The notes below the pieces were generated by a model. It was not told the DNA's origin. It was given only the letters and a program-made list of their open reading frames with translations, and did no database searches. The position numbers and the translations under genes were made by a program. This document shows positions 51,273-60,223 of a stretch of DNA of 64,000 nucleotides, piece by piece. Every line of letters starts with the position of its first letter. Positions within the stretch are counted from its first letter, which is position 1. Origin of the DNA: Paralimibaculum aggregatum (GTDB lineage Bacteria > Pseudomonadota > Alphaproteobacteria > Rhodobacterales > Rhodobacteraceae); NCBI RefSeq assembly GCF_030270585.1, contig NZ_BSYI01000004.1, positions 124,001 to 188,000 on the forward strand, in the 5' to 3' direction.

Positions 51273-53498
51273 TCAGTTGATCTTGACCACGGGCGCGCCG
51301 ACCATGACCATCCCGGTGCCGGTCACCTCTGCCTTGCCACCCAGCAGCTTGGCCGAGGCCGACCCGTTGATCTCCACCTGCACCGAGCTGATCGAGATCT
51401 TGCTCGGGGTCATCTCGATGGTGGAGCCGCCGCATTTCAGCGTGATCTTCGAGTTCGCCTTGGTGGTGATCTTCTGCGTCACCGTGGTGGACTGCGACTT
51501 GCTGACGGTGATGTCCTGGTTGCCGGAGATCGTCGAGGTCTGGTCCTTGGCGATGGTCTCGATGTGGTTGGCATTGACCGTTACCGTCCGGTCCTTCTCG
51601 ACCGTGTAGTCCTCCTTGCCCTTCGAGACGGTGAACTTGTGGTCGCCCTCGTTCAGCGTCTCGGTCAGGCTGTTGTGGATGGTGATGGTGACGTCGCCCT
51701 TGTCCTTGTGCTCCAGCCCGTAGGTGTATTCCGCGTTGTTCTTCACGATCGACTTGAAGTCGCGCTCGGACTGGAAGCGGACGAACTCGGCGTTCAGCTT
51801 GTCCTCGAAGACCAGCTCGTGGAAGGTGCCGGCCTTGCCGCCCTTGGTGGAGCGCGTGGTCCAGCCCATCATGGTCTTGTTCGCCGGCAGCGCCGAGGCC
51901 AGCGAGTTGCCGTCCTCGTCCTGGCTGGTCAGCGTCGCCTTGGCCTCGTCCTTGCCGCGGAAGGTCGGATAGGTCTTGGCGTTGTTGAACAGCATGCCGA
52001 CGATCATCGGCCGGTCGGGGTCGCCCTCCTCGAACTGCACGACGACCTCCTGGCCGACCCGCGGGATCCACTGCATGCCCCAGCCGGCGCCGGTCCAGGG
52101 CTCGGCCTTGCGGATCCAGCAGCTGTCGTTCTCGTTGCGCTCGCCGAGGCGGTCCCAGTGGAAGTGCACCTTCACCCGGCCATAGGCATCGGTGTAGATC
52201 TCGTCGTCCTGCGGGCCGACCACCGTCGCGGTCTGCAGCCCGGCGATCACCGGCCGGCGGCAGGGATAGGGCGGGCGGAACTCGTTGCCCACCGTGCCGC
52301 CATGCTTCTGCGCCGCGAACAGCACGCGATAGGGCCGCGGCGCCTGCGGATATTTCCCGTCCTCCTCCTCCGGCCCCTCGGCGCGCATCTTGGAGAACTC
52401 GTGGCGCAGGTTGCGCCCGAGCAGCGTGTCCTTCAGCGCGCCGTCGTCGTAGTCCGACTCGATCTGCATCTGATGCACGGCCTCGACCACGAAATACTCG
52501 ATGTTGAGCGACTCGCGGACATGCTTGGCGAGGGTGAAGCGGTGCCCGGTGGCGAGCCAGCGCACGCTGCACTCGCCGCTGAAGCGCCGGAACTGCGCCG
52601 CATGCGCCTGCTGCCGGGTCTCGGTGATGACCGTCCCGATCGTATCATCGTAATACCGTCCCGGGTAGTCGTAGACCTCGTACTTGTTGTGCAGCGTGTA
52701 TTCCGGCGTCGCCTTGCTGGTGAGCATCAGCTCGGTGTTCGGCTTGCGGAAGTCGAAATCGTTCAGCGTCACCTGGGCGGTATGCACATGGGCATATTCG
52801 CTCCAGTCCCAGACGAAGTCGGGCCGGGTCTGGGCGGCGTCGTCCTCCTTGTGGAACTCGAACTCCTTCGGCTCGTGGTCGGGCAGCTGCGCCGCCGCGC
52901 CGACGAGGTGGACGATGTCCTTCCCGCTCTCGTGCTTGACGTAGTAGGTGATGCCCTCCTCGACCATCAGGCGGTAGACGAAGTCGTAATCCGTCTCGCG
53001 ATACTGCACGCAGAACACCCGCTGGTCCGCGCCGCGCCCCGAGAGGCTCGCCTTGGAGAGGTGGTTGGTGCTCTCGAAGCCGTATTCCGAGAACACCGCG
53101 GTGATGATCTCCTCGGCGCTCATGTTCTGGAAGATCCGGCAGTCCGTGGTCCGGGTCAGGAACCAGAGCCAGTTGCGGCAGCGTGCCGAATACAGCGCCT
53201 CGCCCTCGAGCACGCGCTCGAAGCTCACCTCGATGATATGCGCCGTGAAGTACTTCGTGGTGTCGATGCCGTTGTCGGGGTCCTTGATCTCGAGCTCGAT
53301 CGTGATCAGCTTGCCGACCATCGTGTTGACATCGACATCCTTGCCGGCCGTGCCCTCGATCATGAAATCCATGTCGAGCTCGGTGATCTGCGAGAGCCCC
53401 TCGCGCACCTCGGCACGCACCAGCTTCGCCTTCTCGTGCGGCTCGAACCCGGCGGAGAACTTTATCGAACGCCCTATGCGTTGCACATCCTGGGGCAT
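51273..53498 (-). CDS. vgrG: VgrG (TssI) spike protein
   Basis: This 741-aa protein has gp27-like domains in the first 400 residues (for example FEPHEKAKLVRAEVREGLSQ, CVQYRETDYDFVYRLMVEEG) and the gp5 OB-fold region (DEIYTDAYGRVKVHFHWDR, SCWIRKAEPWTGAGWGMQWIP). A beta-helix of repeated short strands follows (GDHKFTVSKG, KDQTSTISGNQDI). It ends GMVMVGAPVVKIN without a toxin extension. It forms the trimer spike capped by the PAAR protein downstream. Effectors would be carried non-covalently. Confidence 0.97.
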   Translation of the reverse strand: MPQDVQRIGRSIKFSAGFEPHEKAKLVRAEVREGLSQITELDMDFMIEGTAGKDVDVNTMVGKLITIELEIKDPDNGIDTTKYFTAHIIEVSFERVLEGEALYSARCRNWLWFLTRTTDCRIFQNMSAEEIITAVFSEYGFESTNHLSKASLSGRGADQRVFCVQYRETDYDFVYRLMVEEGITYYVKHESGKDIVHLVGAAAQLPDHEPKEFEFHKEDDAAQTRPDFVWDWSEYAHVHTAQVTLNDFDFRKPNTELMLTSKATPEYTLHNKYEVYDYPGRYYDDTIGTVITETRQQAHAAQFRRFSGECSVRWLATGHRFTLAKHVRESLNIEYFVVEAVHQMQIESDYDDGALKDTLLGRNLRHEFSKMRAEGPEEEDGKYPQAPRPYRVLFAAQKHGGTVGNEFRPPYPCRRPVIAGLQTATVVGPQDDEIYTDAYGRVKVHFHWDRLGERNENDSCWIRKAEPWTGAGWGMQWIPRVGQEVVVQFEEGDPDRPMIVGMLFNNAKTYPTFRGKDEAKATLTSQDEDGNSLASALPANKTMMGWTTRSTKGGKAGTFHELVFEDKLNAEFVRFQSERDFKSIVKNNAEYTYGLEHKDKGDVTITIHNSLTETLNEGDHKFTVSKGKEDYTVEKDRTVTVNANHIETIAKDQTSTISGNQDITVSKSQSTTVTQKITTKANSKITLKCGGSTIEMTPSKISISSVQVEINGSASAKLLGGKAEVTGTGMVMVGAPVVKIN

Positions 53499-53538
53499 CG
53501 CGTTGTCCTTTCCTCAGAAAGCGGACCCGAGCCTGACG

Positions 53539-53844
53539 TCAGAGCTCGGGGTAGATGTCCACCACGCGCTCCTCCGAGCGCATGTTCGCCATTGCCATGG
53601 CGTTGATCATCCAGAGATCCCCCAGATCCACGTCGTCCGGCACCACCCGGTTCAGCTTGCGCGGGTCGTCGATCACCACGCAGCCGATCGGCCAGGGCAC
53701 ATCGCTCTCGCCGCGCAGCATCCGCTGCAGATACGCATCCCCCCGCCACAGCCAGAAGCGCTGGTTCATGGAGACGATCACGATCTCGTAGCGGTCCCAG
53801 GGCTTCTCGCTGCCGCCATCGCCTTCGCCGGTGTTCATATCCAT
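53539..53844 (-). CDS. Small unknown protein between TssB-TssC fusion and vgrG
   Basis: This 101-aa soluble protein has central features WDRYEIVIVSMNQRFWLWRGD and CVVIDDPRKLNRV. No signal peptide or membrane segment is seen. The ATG overlaps the TssB-TssC stop (TGATG); a GTG three bases upstream is an alternative. I do not recognise a family. Its position suggests it is a part of the T6SS spike/sheath set, such as a chaperone or small baseplate factor. Confidence 0.7.
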   Translation of the reverse strand: MDMNTGEGDGGSEKPWDRYEIVIVSMNQRFWLWRGDAYLQRMLRGESDVPWPIGCVVIDDPRKLNRVVPDDVDLGDLWMINAMAMANMRSEERVVDIYPEL

Positions 53845-55907
53845 CACAGGTCCTTCAGTAGCGCGTCCAGTTCGTCATCGACCGCGTCGTCGTCCTCAGC
53901 CGGCGCCTCATCCTCGTCGGAGAACGAGGCGAGCAGCGCGTCGAGGTCGTCGTCGCCGCCCTCTTCCTCGGCGCCCGCGTCCTCGGCATCCTCGGCAGGC
54001 GCCTCCTCCTCGGCCGCGGGCTCGTCCAGGCTGGCCAGCATCGCGTCGAGATCGTCGAGATCCGCGACCTCCTCATCCTCTGCCGGCGGGTCGAGCGTGG
54101 CGAGCAGGGCGTCGAGATCGTCGGTGCCCTTCTCCTCCTCCTCGCTCATCGGCTCGGTGTCCTCGGGCGGATCGTCGAGGCTCGCGAGCAGCGCATCGAG
54201 ATCGTCGTCGTCCCCGCCCGGCAGGAGCGGCGGCTCCTCCTCCTCGGGCTCCGCAGCCGCCGCGACCTCGGCCTGTGCGGGCGCCGCCGCCGCCGCAGGT
54301 GCCGCCGCCCCCGCAGCCGCCGCCGTAACGGTCGCCGCGCGGGCCTTCGCCGCCGCCGGCCCGCCGACCGCGTTTTCCGACCAGGGACCGGCCAGTTCGC
54401 CGCCCGCCAGCGAGCGGAAGGAGCCGAGCCGCACCTCGTTGCGCCCCTGGAGCGAGATCACCGGCATGAAGCTCCGCTGCGAGGCCTCCGCCACCGTCTT
54501 CTCGGTCAGCAGCCGCTCGGTGCAGGGCAGCGCGATCTGGTCGCCGTATTCGTCGTTGATGTAGTAGAACGGGATGTCGTCGAGGGTCATCACCTCGCCG
54601 AGCTTGACCTTGCCCGAGCCCTTCACCCAGGCCGCGCCGAGCAGCGCCCCGACCAGCACCGCCGGGTTGGCCCAGAGCATGCCCTTGAGCCCCTCGCGCC
54701 GGGTAAACTCCTCGAAGTCGAAGGGGTCCACCGGATCGGTCCGGCTGCCATAGGGTTGGCGCAGCATGAAGCGCGGCGCGGCGAGCGCGACATAGGCCGC
54801 CTCCGGCAGCGCCCGCAGCTTGGCGAAGGCGTCCTTCACCAGCGGGTGCAGGTCGTCGGTCTTGGTGTCGAAGACCTTCGAGGTGATCGAGGCGACGAAG
54901 GGCGCGTCCATATAGGCCGCGATCTTGGCGATCCGCCCGAGCAGCTCGGCATGCGGCGGCGTCTCCTCGAACTGGTAGAGCCCGATCACCGCCGAGATCC
55001 CGCCCTGCGCGATGTCGAGGCCCGGCTTCTCGGCCAGCATGCCGAACATGCCGCTCTCCGAGAGGTCGCTGGCCACCGCGAGATCGATCGCCAGCTCCTC
55101 GGCGGCGACGTCGTAGACCACGATCTCCAGCCCGCCGCCGGTCTCGATGCGCCGGGCCAGCAGGTCGAGCGAGCGCCAGGCGCTCTCCACCGCCTGGAAG
55201 TCCGGGCTGTGCAGGAGCCCGCGCATCATCGCCGAGAGCGCCTCGTCCACCGCCGCGGTCATCGCCGGGATGTCCGGGTCCGGCGCCTTCACCACATAGG
55301 GTGCCACCATCTGCCTGATGATGTCGTCCGCCGAGCTCACCGCGGGCCTGGCCTCGGCCTCGGCGCCGATCAGCTGGGCAAACTCCGAGAGCTTGAGATC
55401 CGCCGGCACCTGCGCGCCCTTGGCGCGGCGCCGCGGCGGCTGGGTGCGCCCGCCGAGCTCGGCCCCGAGCGCGCGCAGCTCCTCGAGCACGCTGTCGGCC
55501 CGCCCGCGGGTCACCATCATGCGCAGGTTCTGCAGCTCCTGGAACGCCTCGACATTCTCGTAGAGCTCGTCCGGGTGCAGGTCATCGATGCTGCCGAGCT
55601 CGACCTCGACCGCGCCGCCCCCCGGCCCGATCGGCAGCGTCAGCTGCGTGCGGAACCGCGAGATCACCTCGTCGATGGTGTCGACATCCAGCTTCATCGG
55701 CTTGCGCTTGGCCAGCTCCTCGCCGACCTCCAGCATGCCGCGATTGGCGCGCGCCGAGAAATCCCCCAGAACCGCGATGCGGAACTTGGTGCGGGGCTCG
55801 GCAACGCCGGCCGGACTGTCCGGCACCGTCAGGGTGCCGAAATCCAGCTCCCCCTCCGGTCGGTCCGGGTCCTCGGCCCCCTGGGGTTCAATATCCGTCG
55901 CGACCAT
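53844..55907 (-). CDS. TssB-TssC sheath-protein fusion with acidic repeat tail
   Basis: This 687-aa protein combines a TssB-like domain (about 38-130: KFRIAVLGDFSARANRG, VEVELGSIDDLHPDELYENV) and a TssC-like domain (about 200-515: IIRQMVAPYVV, FQAVESAWRSLDLLARRIE, IGLYQFE, FYYINDEYGDQIALPC). These two sheath halves are normally separate. An Ala-rich linker and a 135-residue acidic tail (about 553-687) follow, with five copies of a DLDALLASL-type motif. Canonical TssB and TssC genes are not in this window and probably lie beyond 64 kb. The fusion may then be a special sheath or sheath-end subunit rather than the only sheath protein. Confidence 0.85.
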   Translation of the reverse strand: MVATDIEPQGAEDPDRPEGELDFGTLTVPDSPAGVAEPRTKFRIAVLGDFSARANRGMLEVGEELAKRKPMKLDVDTIDEVISRFRTQLTLPIGPGGGAVEVELGSIDDLHPDELYENVEAFQELQNLRMMVTRGRADSVLEELRALGAELGGRTQPPRRRAKGAQVPADLKLSEFAQLIGAEAEARPAVSSADDIIRQMVAPYVVKAPDPDIPAMTAAVDEALSAMMRGLLHSPDFQAVESAWRSLDLLARRIETGGGLEIVVYDVAAEELAIDLAVASDLSESGMFGMLAEKPGLDIAQGGISAVIGLYQFEETPPHAELLGRIAKIAAYMDAPFVASITSKVFDTKTDDLHPLVKDAFAKLRALPEAAYVALAAPRFMLRQPYGSRTDPVDPFDFEEFTRREGLKGMLWANPAVLVGALLGAAWVKGSGKVKLGEVMTLDDIPFYYINDEYGDQIALPCTERLLTEKTVAEASQRSFMPVISLQGRNEVRLGSFRSLAGGELAGPWSENAVGGPAAAKARAATVTAAAAGAAAPAAAAAPAQAEVAAAAEPEEEEPPLLPGGDDDDLDALLASLDDPPEDTEPMSEEEEKGTDDLDALLATLDPPAEDEEVADLDDLDAMLASLDEPAAEEEAPAEDAEDAGAEEEGGDDDLDALLASFSDEDEAPAEDDDAVDDELDALLKDL

Positions 55908-56066
55908 GCCAGCCTCCGAAAATACCGCCTTTCCGCGCCCAAGTTCCCGCGGGCCCGGCCCCCTCCAAAGTGCCGGCAGACAGGTGCTTGCCCGCAGCCG
56001 GCCTTCCCCAAGGTTGTCGCACCCAAGCAGCTGGTGCGCAAGCTTCTTGCCCCGTTGCGGAGCCGA
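55908..56066. other. Gap between fusion protein and channel genes
   Basis: This 159-bp noncoding segment on the leftward path precedes the TssB-TssC fusion gene. It is moderately less GC-rich around 55920-55950 but shows no clear promoter or terminator. A weak internal promoter remains possible. Confidence 0.35.
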
Positions 56067-57332
56067 TCAGGCGCCGCCGTGTGGCCCCCGATCCTGCGCC
56101 TCGGCAAGCTGGATCGACAGCCGCCGGATATCCTCGTGCATCGCCTCGATCTGCTCCGCCACCGCGGCGTTCTCGGTGCGCACCAGATCGCGCAGCCGCT
56201 CGAGCTCCTCCTCGGTCTCGGCCTCCACCGCCGCCTGCATCGCGTTCACGAGGATACCGATGAAGAGGTTGAGCACCGCGAAGGCCGTCATCGTGATGAA
56301 GGGCACGAAGAAGGCCCAGGCCCAGGGGAAGACCTCCATCACCGGGCGCACGATGCCCATCGACCAGCTCTCCAGCGTCATGATCTGGAATAGCGAGTAT
56401 AGCGACTCGCCGAGCGTGCCGAACCATTGCGGGAAGGCCTCGCCGAACCACAGCGTCGCCATGATGCCGAAGATGTAGTAGATCACGCCCAGCAGCAGGG
56501 TGACCGCGCCCATGCCGGGCAGCGCATCGACCAGCGCCATCACCACCTCCCGCATCTGCGGGATCGCCGACATCACCCGCAGCGCCCGGATCACCCGCAT
56601 GCCGCGCAGCACCGAGAGCGTGTCGGTCTGCGGCAGCAGCGAGACGATCACCACCACGAGGTCGAAGAGGTTCCAGGCGCTGGCGAAGAAGCGCATCCGG
56701 TAGGCGTAGAGCTTGAGCAGCATCTCGACGACGAAGATCAAGATGACGATCTTGTCGATGATCTCGACGATCAGCAGCGACTCCTGCGAAAGCTTCTGGC
56801 TGGTGGTGACGCCGAGCAGGAAGCCGTTGAGCACGATCACCGCGAGGATGAAGTTGCGCGCCTCCGGCCGCTCCAGCACCGCGCGGATCCGCGCCCGCGC
56901 CGAATTGGGGTCGAGCCCCTCGAGCTCCTCGAGCGCCGCATCCTGGCTGTTGAGCGAGCGATAGGCCGAGACCAGCCGCAGCGCCCGCGCCACGCGCACC
57001 AGCCGCAGCATCGACATGTTGCCGATCGCCGGCACCAGAGCCACGATCACGATAACCAGGTCGAAGATGTTCCACGGCGAGCGGAAGAACGAGCCGCGAT
57101 AGGCATAGAGCTTCAGCGCCATCTCGAGCACGAAGACGCCGAGGCTGAACTTGTGGATGCCGACGAAGATGTCGCTGAACTCGCCGGTCAGGGTCTCCGA
57201 CTGGCCGAGGATCAGCGCGACGACATTGAGGATGATGACCGCGAAGATCGCGTTGTTGAAGGGCGCGCTGTCCACCATCTGGCGCACGCGCTCGCGAGGC
57301 CCAATCGGCTCCTCGGCATTCTCGCTGGCCAT
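56067..57332 (-). CDS. Voltage-gated sodium-channel-like protein with an extra voltage-sensor domain
   Basis: This is a 421-aa membrane protein. The first voltage sensor (about 24-127) has S4 arginines at 110, 113, 116 and 119 but no pore. A second full S1-S4 (157-262) has S4 arginines at 243, 246, 249 and 252. A single pore domain (263-368) follows with filter TLESWSMG (319-326), like the BacNav channel NavAb, and a C-terminal coiled coil (369-416). Ordinary BacNav channels are about 270-280 aa with one sensor. ATG 57332 has GGGGGAGGG upstream. It lies in the T6SS cluster between clpV and the TssB-TssC fusion, on the same strand. Confidence 0.93.
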   Translation of the reverse strand: MASENAEEPIGPRERVRQMVDSAPFNNAIFAVIILNVVALILGQSETLTGEFSDIFVGIHKFSLGVFVLEMALKLYAYRGSFFRSPWNIFDLVIVIVALVPAIGNMSMLRLVRVARALRLVSAYRSLNSQDAALEELEGLDPNSARARIRAVLERPEARNFILAVIVLNGFLLGVTTSQKLSQESLLIVEIIDKIVILIFVVEMLLKLYAYRMRFFASAWNLFDLVVVIVSLLPQTDTLSVLRGMRVIRALRVMSAIPQMREVVMALVDALPGMGAVTLLLGVIYYIFGIMATLWFGEAFPQWFGTLGESLYSLFQIMTLESWSMGIVRPVMEVFPWAWAFFVPFITMTAFAVLNLFIGILVNAMQAAVEAETEEELERLRDLVRTENAAVAEQIEAMHEDIRRLSIQLAEAQDRGPHGGA

Positions 57333-57513
57333 CGGCGCCCTCCCCCCGGCATCCGCATGATGCGCCCCCGGAGACATTCCGGGCGCGCAGTGCAGGGTGT
57401 TACGCGAACTTCCTCAACCGGATTGTTCGCAAAATTACGCAGAAAACGCAACCCTTTGACGCGGCGTCGCGGGGTGATGCGACACACCGCGGCACCGGCT
57501 GCGCCCGCCTGTC
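57333..57513. promoter_or_regulatory. AT-richer spacer after clpV with possible promoter for the channel gene
   Basis: The 181-bp gap includes an AT-richer stretch (about 57405-57455) with the inverted repeat GCGAAC-N15-GTTCGC. This is the largest gap in the right half of the T6SS cluster, so the channel gene could have its own promoter here. No strong -35/-10 hexamers were found. Confidence 0.3.
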
Positions 57514-60219
57514 TCAGCCGAACTCGTAGGCGAAATCGCCCTCGGCGATATCGACCGACACCCGCTTGATCTCCTCGCCCTCCATCATCCGGCGCAGGAA
57601 CTCGCCCGAGATCGCCGGCAGCATGGTGTTGGTCAGGATCGCGTCGATCATCCGCCCGCCGCTCTCGAGCTCCTGGCAGCGGTTGACGATGGTCTCCACC
57701 ACCGCGTCGGTATACTCGAACGGCACGCCGTGGCTCTCCTTCACCCGCTTCTGGATGCGGCCGAGCTGCAGCTTGGTGATCTCGGCGATCATGTGCGGGC
57801 TGAGCGGATAGTAGGGGATCGTCACCAGCCGCCCGAGCAGCGCCGCGGGGAAGACCTTGAGCAGCGGCTCGCGCAGCGCCTTGGCGATGCCCTCCGGCTC
57901 CGGCAGCAGGTCCGGGTCGGAGCACATGTCCATGATCAGGTCCGAGCCGACATTCGAGGTCAGCAGGATCAGCGTGTTCTTGAAGTCGATCAGCCGGCCC
58001 TCGCCATCCTCCATCACGCCCTTGTCGAAGACCTGGAAGAAGATCTCGTGCACGTCCGGATGCGCCTTCTCGACCTCGTCGAGCAGCACCACCGAATAGG
58101 GCTTGCGCCGCACCGCCTCGGTGAGGATGCCGCCCTCGCCATAGCCGACATAGCCCGGCGGCGCGCCCTTCAGGGTCGAGACCGTATGTGCCTCCTGGAA
58201 CTCGCTCATGTTGATGGTGACGATGTTGGTCTCGCCGCCATACATCGCCTCGGCCAGGGCGAGCGCGGTTTCGGTCTTGCCGACGCCGCTGGTGCCCGCG
58301 AGCAGGAAGACGCCGATCGGCTTGTTCGGGTTGTCGAGCTGGGCGCGGCTGGTCTGGATGCGCTTGGCGATCATGTGCATCGCGTGGTCCTGCCCGATCA
58401 CGCGCTTGTTCAGCACGTTGGCGATGTTCAGGACATTGGCGATCTCGTCCTTGACCATGCGGCCGACCGGGATGCCGGTCCAGTCCGCGACCACGCCGGC
58501 CACCGCGCCCTCGTCGACGATCGGCAGGATCAGCGGGCTCTCGCCCTGCAGCGTGTGCAGCTCGGCCTGCTTGGCCCGCAGCTCGGCGACCACCTCGGCG
58601 CGCTCGGCCTCCGACATCTCGGAGCCCTCGGGCGGCTCGACCGCCTCGGCGCCCTCGACCGCGCCGCCGCCCTCGCGCAGCTTGGCGCGCAGCTCGAGGA
58701 TGGTCTCGACCAGCGCCTTCTCCGCCGCCCAGCGTTCCTCCAGCGTGTCGAGCCGGCCCTGCTCGTCGGCACGGGCGCCGGAGATCGCCTCGCGCCGGTC
58801 GGTCACGTCGAGCCCGGCGCTCTCGTCGCGCCCGATGATCTCAAGCTCGGTGTCGAAGGCCTGGATGCGGCGGCGGCTGTCATCGACCTCCGCCGGAACC
58901 GCGTGCTGGCTGACCGCGACGCGGGCGCAGGCGGTGTCGAGCAGGCTGACCGACTTGTCCGGCAGCTGCCGCGCCGGGATGTAGCGCGCCGAGAGCTTGA
59001 CCGAGGCGGAGAGCGCCTCGTCCAGCACCTGCACCTTGTGGTGGTTCTCCAGCATCGAGGCGATGCCGCGCATCATCAGGATCGCCTTGTGCTCGTCCGG
59101 CTCGTCGACCTTCACCACCTGGAAGCGGCGGGTGAGGGCCGGGTCCTTCTCGATATGCTTCTTGTACTCGGCCCAGGTCGTCGCGCCGATGGTGCGCAGC
59201 GTGCCGCGGGCGAGCGCCGGTTTCAGCAGGTTGGCCGCATCGCCGGTGCCTGCCGCCCCGCCGGCGCCGACCAGCGTGTGGGTCTCGTCGATGAAGGTGA
59301 TCACCGGGGTCGGGCTCGCCTGCACCTCCTCGATCACCGAGCGCAGGCGCTCCTCGAACTCGCCCTTCATCGAGGCGCCGGCCTGCAGCAGCCCGACATC
59401 GAGCATCAGCAGCCGCGCCTCCTTCAGCGCCGGCGGCACGTCGCCCCGCGCGATGCGGTTGGCGAAGCCCTCCACCACCGCGGTCTTGCCGACGCCCGCC
59501 TCGCCGGTGAGGATCGGGTTGTTCTGGCGCCGCCGCATCAGCACGTCGACGATCTGGCGGATCTCCTCGTCGCGGCCGACGATCTCGTCGATCTCGCCCT
59601 TGCGCGCCTTCTCGGTGAGATCGACGCAGAACTGCTTGAGCGCCTCCTCCTTGCCCATCTGCGCCGGCGCCATCGCGCCGCTGGCCTCGCCCGGCACCGC
59701 GCCGCCGCCGACCTGGGTGCCGTCCTTCGGGTTCAGGTGGTCCTCCGGCGAGCCCTCGACGATCCTGTCGAAGCTCTCGTCGAGCTCGTCCGCCTTGACC
59801 TTCTTGAACTGCCCGGAGATCGCGTTCAGCACGTTCATCAGGTCCGGCGTCTTGGCCATGCCGAGGATCAGGTGGCCGGTGCGCACCACCGGGGACTTGT
59901 GCCCGAGCGAGGCATAGACCCAGGCCCGCTCCACCGTCGCCTCGAGATGGTGCGAGAGATCCGAGATCGAGGAGGCCCCGCGCGGCAGGTTGTCGAGCGC
60001 CGCGGTCAGATCGCGCGCCAGCCCCGCCGCATCGAGCTCGAAATGCTTGGCGATGCGGTGGATGTCGCTGTCCTGGTGCTGCAGGATCTGATGGACCCAG
60101 TGCACCATCTCCACATACGGATTGCCTCGCATCTTGCAGAACACCGTGGCGCTCTCGATGGCCCGGTAGCCGAGCGAGTTAAGCTTACCGAACAAGGCAA
60201 CGCGGCTGATCCCTGCCAT
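57514..60219 (-). CDS. tssH: TssH (ClpV) sheath-disassembly ATPase
   Basis: This 901-aa AAA+ protein has an N-terminal Clp-N domain that binds the contracted sheath (residues 1-160), AAA1 with Walker A GEAGVGKTAVVEG (about residue 240), a middle domain with coiled coil, and AAA2 with Walker A GTSGVGKTETALAL (about residue 643) and Walker B VVLLDEVEKAHPDV. It recycles the TssB/TssC sheath after firing. It is 4 bp downstream of tssG. Confidence 0.97.
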   Translation of the reverse strand: MAGISRVALFGKLNSLGYRAIESATVFCKMRGNPYVEMVHWVHQILQHQDSDIHRIAKHFELDAAGLARDLTAALDNLPRGASSISDLSHHLEATVERAWVYASLGHKSPVVRTGHLILGMAKTPDLMNVLNAISGQFKKVKADELDESFDRIVEGSPEDHLNPKDGTQVGGGAVPGEASGAMAPAQMGKEEALKQFCVDLTEKARKGEIDEIVGRDEEIRQIVDVLMRRRQNNPILTGEAGVGKTAVVEGFANRIARGDVPPALKEARLLMLDVGLLQAGASMKGEFEERLRSVIEEVQASPTPVITFIDETHTLVGAGGAAGTGDAANLLKPALARGTLRTIGATTWAEYKKHIEKDPALTRRFQVVKVDEPDEHKAILMMRGIASMLENHHKVQVLDEALSASVKLSARYIPARQLPDKSVSLLDTACARVAVSQHAVPAEVDDSRRRIQAFDTELEIIGRDESAGLDVTDRREAISGARADEQGRLDTLEERWAAEKALVETILELRAKLREGGGAVEGAEAVEPPEGSEMSEAERAEVVAELRAKQAELHTLQGESPLILPIVDEGAVAGVVADWTGIPVGRMVKDEIANVLNIANVLNKRVIGQDHAMHMIAKRIQTSRAQLDNPNKPIGVFLLAGTSGVGKTETALALAEAMYGGETNIVTINMSEFQEAHTVSTLKGAPPGYVGYGEGGILTEAVRRKPYSVVLLDEVEKAHPDVHEIFFQVFDKGVMEDGEGRLIDFKNTLILLTSNVGSDLIMDMCSDPDLLPEPEGIAKALREPLLKVFPAALLGRLVTIPYYPLSPHMIAEITKLQLGRIQKRVKESHGVPFEYTDAVVETIVNRCQELESGGRMIDAILTNTMLPAISGEFLRRMMEGEEIKRVSVDIAEGDFAYEFG

Positions 60220-60223
60220 GACC

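Noticed and set aside
56067-57332. The channel as a T6SS pore-forming effector
   Set aside because: It has full voltage sensors and stable multi-pass topology, no cargo domain or immunity gene, and would not be loaded easily on a spike; a resident channel is more likely.
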